Both the position numbers and the translations under genes were made by a program. Positions 17,143 through 25,488 of a DNA stretch of 64,000 nucleotides are shown here, piece after piece (the stretch's first letter is position 1; each line of letters starts with the position of its first letter). This DNA is from Peptacetobacter hiranonis. GTDB lineage: Bacteria > Bacillota > Clostridia > Peptostreptococcales > Peptostreptococcaceae. The stretch lies in assembly GCF_008151785.1 (NCBI RefSeq), contig NZ_CP036523.1:1488001-1552000 (forward strand), written 5' to 3'. The notes below the pieces were generated by a model that worked only from the letters and a program-made list of their open reading frames with translations, was not told where the DNA came from and did no database searches.

Positions 17143-18432
17143 TTACTCTCTTATAAGTATTCCATTATTTATATATACATATTTAGCTACCTCTCCCTGC
17201 ATAGCACTGTCTTCTATAAATGCTTTATCTACAGAAAGCATACCATCTTCTAAGAAACCATTAGTTATTATGATATTATCTTTATCTATTATAGCAAAAT
17301 ATGTCTTGCTATTTCCTTCTATACTAAAATTATCTCCTACATCTTTTCCAAGTCTATACATTCCAGATTTCATATTATTTTCGTCATCCATGTCTAATTC
17401 TACCTGATCAGCTCTGTATAAAGTACCATCTTTTAATTCTACAGTATCCCCATCATCTAGTTTTACATAATAATTTCTAACTACTGTTTCAAATAATTCT
17501 GGATTGCTTTTATCTTCTTGTGTAAAAACTTTTACACTTCCCAAACCATTACCTTCATTTTTTATAAAGATGTACTCTCCAGCTTCTAGCTCTTTACCAG
17601 CACCTACTTCAAATTTTTCTTTATCTGTTTTTATTACATCTTTTGGATGTGCAATATATTTTAGTTTTACAGGTTTTGAATATTCCTCATAAGCAATATA
17701 TGGCTCTTCAGTAGAAATTTCTTCATTAGCAATTTCTTCATCATATGTAATATTATCATCTCTATTAAAAATGAAAGATGTAACACCTATTATAAGGTTT
17801 ATAATCAATATAATCCCTATAAATTTAAATATCGTGCGCATCACGAACCCACCTGTATTGCTTTTCTTTTGATCCTCTCCACATTTAGGACACACCTTTG
17901 CATCACTGTACATCTGTGCACCACAGTTTTTACAAGTTTTGTATCCACCTGATTTTGATTTTTTATTAGACTTATTATCTTGTTTAGAAAATCCTTTGTT
18001 TTTATTAGCCTCTGCATTACTCTGTATATTTTTATATTCATTTTTTAGAGTGTTGAATAAATCCTTAGACTCTTTACTAGCATTTTGTTCAACCCAAGAT
18101 TTAGCCTTATTAAAAATATCATTATTTTCTTTATTAGCTGTACTATTATAATCGTTACTTGTATAGCTGCTATCTAAATTATCGTAATCACTTTCATCGT
18201 AATAATCACTAGAATCATAATAGTCACCTAAATCATAATTGCTATCTGATCTATCAATATACCCTATATGACCTTCTTTGTGCATTTTTTTCTCAGCTCT
18301 CGACTTAGACATCTTTCTAAAAATACTTCCCTTATCATCGTAACTATAGTCTATAGCTGGATCTCGTCTTCTATCTATCTTTATCTGCTCCTCAGTAAAG
18401 TTAACTTCATCTTTGTAGTTTTCTTTTCTCAT
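17143..18432 (-). CDS. Zinc-ribbon single-pass membrane protein with disordered acidic N-terminus
   Basis: A 429-aa protein. Residues 55-105 are low complexity, dominated by Asp, Ser and Tyr. A zinc ribbon follows (C167-x2-C170 ... C181-PK-C184), then one membrane helix near 201-222 and an outward-facing domain of about 200 residues. The topology (cytoplasmic ribbon, one helix, extracellular sensor-like domain) recalls other zinc-ribbon membrane proteins of Firmicutes, but I do not recognise the extracellular domain. The start has a GGAGG-type site at 18438-18445. It lies alone between terminators. Confidence 0.75.
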   Translation of the reverse strand: MRKENYKDEVNFTEEQIKIDRRRDPAIDYSYDDKGSIFRKMSKSRAEKKMHKEGHIGYIDRSDSNYDLGDYYDSSDYYDESDYDNLDSSYTSNDYNSTANKENNDIFNKAKSWVEQNASKESKDLFNTLKNEYKNIQSNAEANKNKGFSKQDNKSNKKSKSGGYKTCKNCGAQMYSDAKVCPKCGEDQKKSNTGGFVMRTIFKFIGIILIINLIIGVTSFIFNRDDNITYDEEIANEEISTEEPYIAYEEYSKPVKLKYIAHPKDVIKTDKEKFEVGAGKELEAGEYIFIKNEGNGLGSVKVFTQEDKSNPELFETVVRNYYVKLDDGDTVELKDGTLYRADQVELDMDDENNMKSGMYRLGKDVGDNFSIEGNSKTYFAIIDKDNIIITNGFLEDGMLSVDKAFIEDSAMQGEVAKYVYINNGILIRE

Positions 18433-18541
18433 ACAGATCCCCTCCGTATCTATTTTCTAGTTAATTTATTTTAACACATTCATATTAATATAAGTGGTAA
18501 CAATTTTGAAATTTTTTAAAAATTCTTGCACATAATAGACA

Positions 18542-18571
18542 TAAAAAAGCGACCTTTAACTAGGTCGCTTT
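18542..18571 (-). terminator. Terminator of the deoC-manA-SDR operon
   Basis: A perfect 9-bp stem (AAGCGACCT with AGGTCGCTT) is followed by TTTTTTAT on the minus strand, just after the SDR stop codon. Confidence 0.9.
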
Positions 18572-18586
18572 AATTCAAGTTAATAT

Positions 18587-19459
18587 TTATTTTGATAAAG
18601 AAAAATCTTTAAGTATTTCTCTTACATCTGATTTGAAATCTCCAAATTTTATTCCCATTTCTTCAAGTTTTGAAGAATCCAATCTGTAATCTCTAAATCT
18701 GTCGCTGTATCTTTCTGTGTTAGGAAGGATGTATTTTTCTATATTTTCTTCAGTTATTCCCATTTCTTTAGCTACAAAGCAAGCACTCTCATATGTAGTC
18801 ATATCGTTTGATGATGCTACATGATACACACCTGCAGGTAGTTCTGCTATCTTATCAAACTGTTCTGCTAGATGTTTTGCGTAAGTCATACATCTTCTTT
18901 CATTGCAAGTAAATAAAGTAGGTTTCTGATACATTATAGCATTTAAGACATTTTTAACTATGCTTGGACTAGCTTTTACTCCTGCAAATGAAAGTCCCAT
19001 CATCCAAGAGAATCTAAGTATTACTGCATCTACTCCACTATCATTTATATATTTTTCGCAATCTATTTTATTCTGTCCATATACAGTTACAGCTTTTGGC
19101 TCTTCATCCTCTTTAAATGGACCATGATTTTCTTTTCCATTGAATATCTGTTCAGTTGAACAGAATATTAATCTTGCCCCTTTTTCTTTACAAGCATCTA
19201 CAATTCTTTTAGTAGATTCTACATTTATATTGGCTGCAAGCTCTGGATTTTCTTCACACACAGCAGTAGTTGCATTTGCTGCAGTATGCAAACATATATC
19301 AAATTCCTGTGATTTAACAAATTTTTCTACCTCATCTGGATTAGAAAAATCTGCATCATCTCTAGTCATTTTTATCCAATTAAATTTATCTTTGTTGTTA
19401 TTTTGAATATAACTAGCTATATATCCTCTAGCTCCTGTTACAAGTATAGTTTTTTTCAT
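18587..19459 (-). CDS. Extended SDR, dTDP-4-dehydrorhamnose reductase-like
   Basis: A 290-aa NAD(P)-dependent extended short-chain dehydrogenase of the RmlD/sugar-nucleotide reductase type. The Rossmann motif is TGARGYIASY near the N-terminus, and the catalytic YxxxK is in VYGQNKIDCEKY. The F-C-S-T-E strand carries the Ser/Thr of the catalytic set. There are no other rhamnose genes nearby. It is the last gene of a tight operon, starting 2 nt after manA, so its substrate is more likely a free or phosphorylated sugar intermediate of that pathway. That is inference. Confidence 0.78.
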   Translation of the reverse strand: MKKTILVTGARGYIASYIQNNNKDKFNWIKMTRDDADFSNPDEVEKFVKSQEFDICLHTAANATTAVCEENPELAANINVESTKRIVDACKEKGARLIFCSTEQIFNGKENHGPFKEDEEPKAVTVYGQNKIDCEKYINDSGVDAVILRFSWMMGLSFAGVKASPSIVKNVLNAIMYQKPTLFTCNERRCMTYAKHLAEQFDKIAELPAGVYHVASSNDMTTYESACFVAKEMGITEENIEKYILPNTERYSDRFRDYRLDSSKLEEMGIKFGDFKSDVREILKDFSLSK

Positions 19460-19461
19460 AA

Positions 19462-20406
19462 TTATATCTCCTTTCCCGGTTGGCTAAGCAGTATATGCGC
19501 TCCTTTTTCTATTGTTATTTTTTTAGACGCATAAGGCACAAATACATTTTCGTATTTTTGAAGAAGTATTTTTTCTCCATTCCATTCTATTATACAATCT
19601 TCTCCTATATTAGACACTATACAAAAATGTTTATCTAGTAAAATATCCATATCATTTTCCAAATACAACTCATCTATTACATATTCATCTGATTCTATTA
19701 ACCTTCTGCTTTTTTCTTCATTTTTCACAAATTCTGGCTGCTTAGAAAAATCTACAACATCAAATGATTCTTTTACATGTAGCTCTCTTTTTTTACCGCT
19801 TTTATCTACTCTATTGTAGTCATAGAATCTGTATGTTGTATCTGAGTTTGTGCCTACTTCTAGAGCAAGTATATCCCGTCCTAGTGCATGTATCATCCCC
19901 TCTGGAATAGTTATAAAATCTCCCTTTGAAACTTCCCATCTTTTTAGATATTTTTCAAGTGTCCCATTTTCAAAAGCTTCTTTTATAACATCTGTATCAT
20001 CTGTAGTAGTTCCTGCTACTAACTTTGCACCCGGTTTTGCATCTATTATGTACCAACTCTCCTTTTTACCGAAGTCATCAGAGTTTTTAATTGCATACTC
20101 GTCATCAGGATGCACCTGAATACTTAAAGAGTCTACCGTATCTAAATATCCAAGTCTCAACATTTCATGAATAGTATATTCCTCACCAAGTATAGAGCTT
20201 TCATCCTCTTTTATAAATTCATAAAAATTTTTATCCGTTTCATAATTCTTTACTATATTTGCGCTCTTTTTATTTGCTGAAATTTCCCACCAAGTTCCGT
20301 AGCCTTTGTCGTATCCTCTTGCTTTACTTATATTGTTTCCGCCCCATATAGTTTCCACTTTTATACTTTCGACAAATATAGGTCTTTTAGCTTCTCCACT
20401 GTACAT
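19462..20406 (-). CDS. manA: Mannose-6-phosphate isomerase-type protein (class I)
   Basis: A 314-aa zinc cupin isomerase. Class I phosphomannose isomerase motifs are present: ETIWGGNNIS at the N-terminus, the metal site SIQVHPDDEYA, and the second metal histidine in IPEGMIHALG. The length matches short Firmicute ManA. The start overlaps the deoC stop (TAATG), so the two are translationally coupled. In this aldolase-isomerase-SDR operon it may act on fructose-6-P/mannose-6-P or on a related hexose phosphate. Confidence 0.85.
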   Translation of the reverse strand: MYSGEAKRPIFVESIKVETIWGGNNISKARGYDKGYGTWWEISANKKSANIVKNYETDKNFYEFIKEDESSILGEEYTIHEMLRLGYLDTVDSLSIQVHPDDEYAIKNSDDFGKKESWYIIDAKPGAKLVAGTTTDDTDVIKEAFENGTLEKYLKRWEVSKGDFITIPEGMIHALGRDILALEVGTNSDTTYRFYDYNRVDKSGKKRELHVKESFDVVDFSKQPEFVKNEEKSRRLIESDEYVIDELYLENDMDILLDKHFCIVSNIGEDCIIEWNGEKILLQKYENVFVPYASKKITIEKGAHILLSQPGKEI

Positions 20407-21089
20407 TATTTTTCATTCTCCTTTTCAAATTCATCAAGTATTTTTAATGAAGAACTCGTACCTATTCTTTTAACACCTAAGTCTATCATTTTTTTAGCAG
20501 TTTCATAATCCCTTATTCCGCCAGCAGCTTTAACAGATACTTCTCCGTCCACTGTATCTATCATAAGCTTAACATCTTCTATTGTTGCTCCACCAGTACC
20601 AAATCCTGTACTAGTTTTTATAAAGTCTGGTTTAACTTCTTTAGCTATCTCTGCTAATTTTTTTATCTCATCCTTTTCTAAATAGCAGTTTTCAAATATA
20701 ACTTTTGATATTTTATTATTTTTTCTACATATTTCTACTATAGCTTCCATTTCTTTTTTTATAAAGTCCCAATCGCCCATCTTTGCTTTACTTATGTTTA
20801 TAACATAGTCTATTTCGTCGGCACCTTTTTTTATAGCATCCTCTGTTTCAAATAATTTTGTTTCTAATCCACACTGCCCTAGAGGGAATCCTATTGCAGC
20901 TCCAACGTGTATATCCGTACCATCTAGCTCTTTCTTACAGAATGTAACCCATTCAGTATTGATAGCCACCATAGCAGCTCCTATAGATTTTGCTTCTTCA
21001 CATAACTTTCTAAGATCATTATCTGTAGCATATGCCTTTAAAAATGTGTGATCAAAGTATTTTGCCAGCTCTTTTTTAGTTAATTCCAT
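20406..21089 (-). CDS. deoC: Deoxyribose-phosphate aldolase family protein, divergent
   Basis: A 227-aa class I aldolase. The Schiff-base lysine is K158 in DFIKTSTGF. The proton-relay residues are also visible (D94 in EIDYVIN, K187 in VKAAGGIRD). It departs from classical DeoC at several normally fixed sites: VAINTEWV where most have VCVNPxxV, DHTFLKAYAT in place of the usual LKP block, and GFPLGQCGLET. It is first in a deoC-manA-SDR operon, without the usual deoxynucleoside genes (deoB, deoD, pdp). The gene symbol is by family, and the true substrate may differ. Confidence 0.8.
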   Translation of the reverse strand: MELTKKELAKYFDHTFLKAYATDNDLRKLCEEAKSIGAAMVAINTEWVTFCKKELDGTDIHVGAAIGFPLGQCGLETKLFETEDAIKKGADEIDYVINISKAKMGDWDFIKKEMEAIVEICRKNNKISKVIFENCYLEKDEIKKLAEIAKEVKPDFIKTSTGFGTGGATIEDVKLMIDTVDGEVSVKAAGGIRDYETAKKMIDLGVKRIGTSSSLKILDEFEKENEK

Positions 21090-21154
21090 ATTAAAATTTC
21101 TCCCTTTTAAAATTTTTCCACGTTATTTTTTAACTTTTTGATTTATTTGTTTAT

Positions 21155-21183
21155 AATATATCATTATGTAAAGAATATGTCAA
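21155..21183 (-). promoter_or_regulatory. sigmaA promoter of the deoC-manA-SDR operon
   Basis: TTGACA (21178-21183), a 17-bp spacer, then TATATT (21155-21160). The 10-mer CATTATGTAA lies inside the spacer region (21162-21171) and recurs at 21216-21225. Confidence 0.75.
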
Positions 21184-21201
21184 TATTTAATAATGTTTAT
21201 G

Positions 21202-21220
21202 TAATGTTTTTGAAACATTA
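21202..21220. promoter_or_regulatory. GntR operator candidate
   Basis: TAATGTTT, a TTG centre, then AAACATTA: a perfect 8-bp dyad between the two divergent promoters, 10 bp upstream of the regulator's -35. Its right edge overlaps a second copy of CATTATGTAA. A GntR/UTRA regulator encoded next door is the obvious binder. Confidence 0.65.
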
Positions 21221-21230
21221 TGTAATGATA

Positions 21231-21259
21231 TTGTATATATTTTTTTTGAATGTTATAAT
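21231..21259 (+). promoter_or_regulatory. sigmaA promoter of the GntR gene
   Basis: TTGTAT (21231-21236), a 17-bp spacer, then TATAAT (21254-21259), about 30 nt upstream of the start codon. Confidence 0.7.
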
Positions 21260-21289
21260 ATAATCAATATAGATTAAGGAGATATTCTA

Positions 21290-21997
21290 ATGGCAGCAAT
21301 GTATTTAAAAATTAAAAGTGATTTATTCGAAAAGATAAACAACGGAACCTATAAAGAAGGTGATTTAATCCCTACTGAAATAGAGCTAGCAGAATACTAC
21401 AATGTAAGTAGACCTACTGTTAGACAAGCTATTCAGATTCTTGTAGACGATGGTTATCTAGAAAAAAGAAGAAAAAGAGGTACTATGGTCTGCCAAAAGA
21501 AAATTGAGCAGGAATTTACACAGAAGATTTTAAGCTTTGATGCTGAGATGAATGAAAAAGGACTTACTACAAGCACAAAGGTTATATCTTCAACAATCGA
21601 GGATGCATCTGAGGAGGTTGCAAGTACTCTTGGAATTTCTTTATCTGATAAGGTTTGTAAACTTATTAGACTTAGATACATCAATTCAAAACCCAATGTT
21701 ATAGTTACAACCTATATCCCGTACAACCAATTCCCCGATATAAAAAATGTTAACTTTATAAATTCACGTCTTTATGATTATTTTTCTCATAAAGGAAACC
21801 CAGTAACCAGAATAAAAAGAAAACTTGAAACCATAAAGGCTGACAATACTACAGCTAGTTTATTGGATATTCAAGAAAATGACCCAGTTTTTTATTTCCA
21901 TTCTTATGGATATGGAAACGATAATAAAGTGATTGAGTACTCTATTTCTAAATACAGAGGCGATATAAATTATTTTGTCTTTGATTTATGTAGATAA
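21290..21997 (+). CDS. GntR family regulator with UTRA domain
   Basis: A 235-aa GntR/HutC-type repressor. Residues 1-70 form the winged helix: EGDLIPTEIELAEYYNVSRPTVRQAI. Residues about 85-230 form the UTRA effector domain, which typically binds a sugar phosphate or related metabolite (ending VIEYSISKYRGDINYFVFDL). AAGGAG at 21277-21282 sets the first ATG. It is divergent from deoC-manA-SDR with a perfect dyad in between, so it is the likely pathway-specific regulator. Confidence 0.9.
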   Translation: MAAMYLKIKSDLFEKINNGTYKEGDLIPTEIELAEYYNVSRPTVRQAIQILVDDGYLEKRRKRGTMVCQKKIEQEFTQKILSFDAEMNEKGLTTSTKVISSTIEDASEEVASTLGISLSDKVCKLIRLRYINSKPNVIVTTYIPYNQFPDIKNVNFINSRLYDYFSHKGNPVTRIKRKLETIKADNTTASLLDIQENDPVFYFHSYGYGNDNKVIEYSISKYRGDINYFVFDLCR

Positions 21998-22004
21998 AAA
22001 ATAT

Positions 22005-22042
22005 CCCCTTCCTACCTTTAATTGTAGAAGGGGTCTTTTTTA
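22005..22042 (+). terminator. Terminator after the GntR gene
   Basis: A CCCCTT-C-CTAC / GTAG-AAGGGG stem with one bulged C is followed by TCTTTTTTAT on the plus strand. Confidence 0.85.
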
Positions 22043-22043
22043 T

Positions 22044-22076
22044 AAAAAAAATCCCTCAGTAAAAAAAACCGAGGGA
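22044..22076 (-). terminator. Terminator after the L,D-transpeptidase gene
   Basis: A TCCCTC/GAGGGA stem is followed by a run of eight T on the minus strand. It sits back to back with the GntR terminator. Confidence 0.75.
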
Positions 22077-22083
22077 ATATTTT

Positions 22084-23484
22084 TTAGTATAAAATTATTG
22101 GTGTACCTTTTTCTATTGTTTTGTATATAGTAGCTGCTCCACTATAAGGACAGTTTACACATCCATGAGAACCATTGCTTCTATATATTCCACCACCAAA
22201 AGAACTTCTCCATGTAGCATCATGAAGACCTATATTTCCGTTAAATGGCATCCAATAGTTAACGTGAGAGCTATAGTTCCGTCCATTTAAGTATGTATCT
22301 CTTTCTTTGTAATTTAGAGGATATATACCACCTGGTGTACCATGACCTCTGCTTGTATTTCCAGTAACTACAGGGAAACTAGTTACAAGTTTTCCATCTC
22401 TATAGTACCATAAATACTGTCCACCTAAGCTTATTTCAACATAAGTGTTTCCTATATCGTCTTTTGTACGGTGAAGTGCTGTCTGAGAATAAACTGGCTC
22501 TCTTGTAACACTTTTACCTGCTTCAAGAACTTTTGTAAGCTCATCAGCTTCTTTTTCTTTATCGATTAACCAACCGTAAGAACCACCGTATATAGTTATT
22601 TCTTTACCTGAAGATGCTTTGAATTTTCTTGGATCTCCATAAGTACTGTACTGTTTACTTAATCCTCTTAAAAGTTCTATCATTCTATCTCTGTTGATAG
22701 TTATATCGTAGTTTCCTTCTGAATCACAGTTTAAAAGCTGTGCTATTTCATATCCAGAGAATACTTCTTTTCTATCTTCAAAGTCATAAGTAACTTTCAT
22801 CTTAACTTTTTTGTTAAGCTCTTCTACAGCCTTTGCTAACTTAGAGCTATCAGCTTTATTCTTTGGCTGTACATATAGCCCTGCTTCATCTATATTTATA
22901 GCTTTATTTCCTGATAATATAGATTTTTGCATTTCTTTATAAAGTGCTTCTTTATTAACTTTATTTCCATATATTTCAGGTCTTATTTCATAAGAATTTG
23001 TTTTTCTGCTGTATTCAGGATACGCACTTTTTGGCTCTATTACATAGTTTTTATCAAATAATTCAAATCCATTATATAATTTTTCTAGCTTAGCATTGTC
23101 ATATCTAACTATATCTGCATTGTAGTCTTTATTTTTGAATATTCCAACTATCCACCCAAATGAGCTCTGACTATCCTTTATTTTCTGTATCTGACCTTCA
23201 TCGTGGAATGTAAGGTCTATGTCTTTTGATTTTATTGTAAATTCTTTATTTCTCTTGTCAGTAAGTGTTAGACTATAGTCATCTGAAACCTTACCAAACA
23301 TTTCCTCAACATCTGCTACAGTTTTCCCTGAGCAACTTTCTCCATTTATTACAGTCCCAAAATAGAAATGATTTGTGAAGAATACTGCTAATCCAATATA
23401 TATTACAGCTATCACGCCAACTATTATTGCTGCTATTTTTTTCTTTGGGATATCTTTTGTTCCCTTTCTTGACAATATACCCAC
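22084..23484 (-). CDS. L,D-transpeptidase (YkuD) with peptidoglycan-binding-like domain
   Basis: A 466-aa wall enzyme that makes 3-3 peptidoglycan cross-links, prominent in Peptostreptococcaceae. A basic N-terminus is followed by one membrane helix near 16-38, a PG_binding_4 region (VINGESCSGKTVADVEEMF and a second copy), then the YkuD domain from about 345. The catalytic signature is SHGCVNCP, with the nucleophile at Cys442 next to the conserved His. A second Cys (445) follows. It is monocistronic. Confidence 0.93.
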   Translation of the reverse strand: MGILSRKGTKDIPKKKIAAIIVGVIAVIYIGLAVFFTNHFYFGTVINGESCSGKTVADVEEMFGKVSDDYSLTLTDKRNKEFTIKSKDIDLTFHDEGQIQKIKDSQSSFGWIVGIFKNKDYNADIVRYDNAKLEKLYNGFELFDKNYVIEPKSAYPEYSRKTNSYEIRPEIYGNKVNKEALYKEMQKSILSGNKAINIDEAGLYVQPKNKADSSKLAKAVEELNKKVKMKVTYDFEDRKEVFSGYEIAQLLNCDSEGNYDITINRDRMIELLRGLSKQYSTYGDPRKFKASSGKEITIYGGSYGWLIDKEKEADELTKVLEAGKSVTREPVYSQTALHRTKDDIGNTYVEISLGGQYLWYYRDGKLVTSFPVVTGNTSRGHGTPGGIYPLNYKERDTYLNGRNYSSHVNYWMPFNGNIGLHDATWRSSFGGGIYRSNGSHGCVNCPYSGAATIYKTIEKGTPIILY

Positions 23485-23731
23485 TCCCTTTCGTTAAATT
23501 TTACAGACTTTAGATATAACTATATAAAGCTCAAAATATTTTTAAATAATTTCACTTTACCATTATAACGCAATTTTTTTCTATATTCTATATTTCCATT
23601 TAGAATAATGTTTACAATTCCGTAAATTTTGTGAAACTAACTCAAATTAATATTTTCAATTAAATGATTTGCTAATACTCTTTATGATAACATATTTTCA
23701 AAAATACCACTACCTCATACTAAAAAAGAAA

Positions 23732-23765
23732 TAAAAAAGCTGCTACAAATTTCTTTGCAACAGCT
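23732..23765 (-). terminator. Terminator after argG
   Basis: A 12-bp stem (AGCTGTTGCAAA with TTTGTAGCAGCT, two G-U pairs) is followed by TTTTTTAT on the minus strand. Confidence 0.85.
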
Positions 23766-23782
23766 AATATTTTTTATTTAAT

Positions 23783-24982
23783 TTATTTTCCTTCTTTCAT
23801 TGCTCTAATTTTTAGAGGTAATGTAAATAGGTTGATAAATCCTTCAGCATCGTGGTGGTCATAGTATTCACTATTTCCGAATGAAGATATACTTTCATCA
23901 TATAGTGGAGAATCTGCAAATATTCCAGCTGGTTTTATATTTCCTTTGTATAATTTAACTTTTACTGTACCAGTTACATTTTCCTGAGTGCAGTCCATAA
24001 ATGCTTCTATTGCTTCTCTTAATTTTGAGTACCATAATCCATCGTATATAAGTTCACCGAATTTTATAGCTACTCTCTGTTTGAAGTGAAGAGTTTCTTT
24101 ATCTATACAAGCACTTTCTAATATATTATGAGCTTCGTAAAGAATTGTTCCTCCTGGAGTTTCATATATTCCTCTTGATTTCATACCAACTAATCTGTTT
24201 TCTACTATATCTATTATTCCTATACCATGTTTTTTACCAAGAGCGTTTACTGCCTGAATTAATTCTACTGGAGCCATTTCAACACCGTTTAATTTTTTAG
24301 GTACACCTTTTTCAAAGTATATTTCTGCGTATTCTGGTGTATCACAAGCCTGTTCTGGAGTAACACATTCTTTGTATATATCTTCTTTGTGTTCGTTTTC
24401 AAGGTGTTCTATATCTCCACCTTCAGTTGATACATGCCAAAGGTTAGCATCTTCTGAGTATATTTTTTCTTTTGTAGCTTTAACTTTTATTCCATGTTCA
24501 TTTGCGTAGTCTATAGCATCTTCTCTAGATTTTATATCCCATATTCTCCAAGGCGCTATTACTTTTATAGTTGGATCTAATGCTGCTATTGTAGCTTCAA
24601 ATCTAACCTGGTCATTTCCTTTTCCTGTACATCCATGGCAGATATATTTTGCTCCTTCTTTATGAGCTACTTCAACTAATTTTTTAGCTATTATTGGTCT
24701 AGCTAGTGAAGTTCCTAATAAGTATTTTCCTTCGTATTTAGCTTCAGCTTTTATAGCTGCATATATTGTAGTTGTTACAAATTCTTCTGATATATCATCA
24801 ACATAAGCTTTTGATGCTCCACTTTCTAATGCTTTTTTATAAACATCTTCCATATTGTCATCCTGTCCAACATTTCCACAACAAGCGATAACTTCTATAT
24901 CATCGTAGTTTTCTTTTAACCACGGTATAGTTATTGATGTGTCTAATCCTCCTGAGTATGCTAATACAACTTTTTCTTTCAT
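23783..24982 (-). CDS. argG: Argininosuccinate synthase
   Basis: Joins citrulline and aspartate with ATP, the penultimate step of arginine synthesis. The 399-aa protein starts [17 protein letters not shown] with the PP-loop. Other conserved blocks include [13 protein letters not shown] and the [10 protein letters not shown] segment. An AGGAGG-type site precedes the ATG. No argH follows, so argininosuccinate lyase must be elsewhere or absent. It is transcribed from a T-box leader with two successive terminators. Confidence 0.97.
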   Translation of the reverse strand: MKEKVVLAYSGGLDTSITIPWLKENYDDIEVIACCGNVGQDDNMEDVYKKALESGASKAYVDDISEEFVTTTIYAAIKAEAKYEGKYLLGTSLARPIIAKKLVEVAHKEGAKYICHGCTGKGNDQVRFEATIAALDPTIKVIAPWRIWDIKSREDAIDYANEHGIKVKATKEKIYSEDANLWHVSTEGGDIEHLENEHKEDIYKECVTPEQACDTPEYAEIYFEKGVPKKLNGVEMAPVELIQAVNALGKKHGIGIIDIVENRLVGMKSRGIYETPGGTILYEAHNILESACIDKETLHFKQRVAIKFGELIYDGLWYSKLREAIEAFMDCTQENVTGTVKVKLYKGNIKPAGIFADSPLYDESISSFGNSEYYDHHDAEGFINLFTLPLKIRAMKEGK

Positions 24983-25062
24983 TTTAAATTCCTCCCTTTG
25001 TCTCTTCCTTTTTTTAATTTTTTAATTCTATATTTTTCTTTTTTAATTTGTGATATTAGGTA

Positions 25063-25130
25063 ATGAAAAAGTCCCTCAGTGAAATTTTCACTGAGAGACG
25101 AATATTTCCGTGGTACCACTCTCTTTGATA
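25063..25130 (-). ncRNA. Second T-box antiterminator/terminator module upstream of argG, without Stem I
   Basis: On the minus strand a second T-box sequence (AGAGTGGTACCACGG, 25107-25121) is followed by a long terminator stem (GTCTCTCAGTGAA with TTCACTGAGGGAC, 25071-25099) and TTTTTC. Only about 45 nt separate it from the first terminator, too little for a Stem I. It therefore has no specifier of its own and must read the same tRNA, or act as a second checkpoint. Confidence 0.8.
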
Positions 25131-25162
25131 GATTAAAATTCAATTAGCTTGGTTTGAGGTAT

Positions 25163-25420
25163 AAAAAAAATCGCCTCTTGGAAAACCAAGAGACGAAATA
25201 TAATCCGCGTTACCACTCTAATTGATAGTTAATACTATCCACTCTTTCCTTTAAGGCAGGATTACCTGTTGCTTATATCTTTAAGACTTTCACAACAATC
25301 TCCAAAGCTCTCTTCACTTCAGATATCAATGCAAGGCTTCCACCATCCCCTGCTCTCTATAAAATCATTCTGAGCTACTTTCTTTTTCAACGATTACTCA
25401 TTTATTTTTAACATGATTAT
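25163..25420 (-). ncRNA. T-box leader of argG (full module)
   Basis: A complete T-box. Stem I begins with AGAGAGC near 25358 and its apical part has GGTGGAAGCC. The T-box sequence AGAGTGGTAACGCGG is at 25204-25219. The terminator stem CGTCTCTTGG/CCAAGAGGCGA is at 25171-25196 with an eight-T tail. In the specifier region (GAAGTGAAGAGAGC) the arginine codon AGA occurs at 25309-25313, fitting argG, but the exact specifier triplet is not certain by eye. Confidence 0.85.
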
Positions 25421-25449
25421 ATAATAAATCATATTTTCGTGTGTGTCAA
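25421..25449 (-). promoter_or_regulatory. sigmaA promoter of the argG leader
   Basis: TTGACA (25444-25449), a 17-bp spacer, then TATTAT (25421-25426). Confidence 0.75.
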
Positions 25450-25488
25450 CACAAATTATCAGAAATTTTTAAAATATCGCTATATTTT

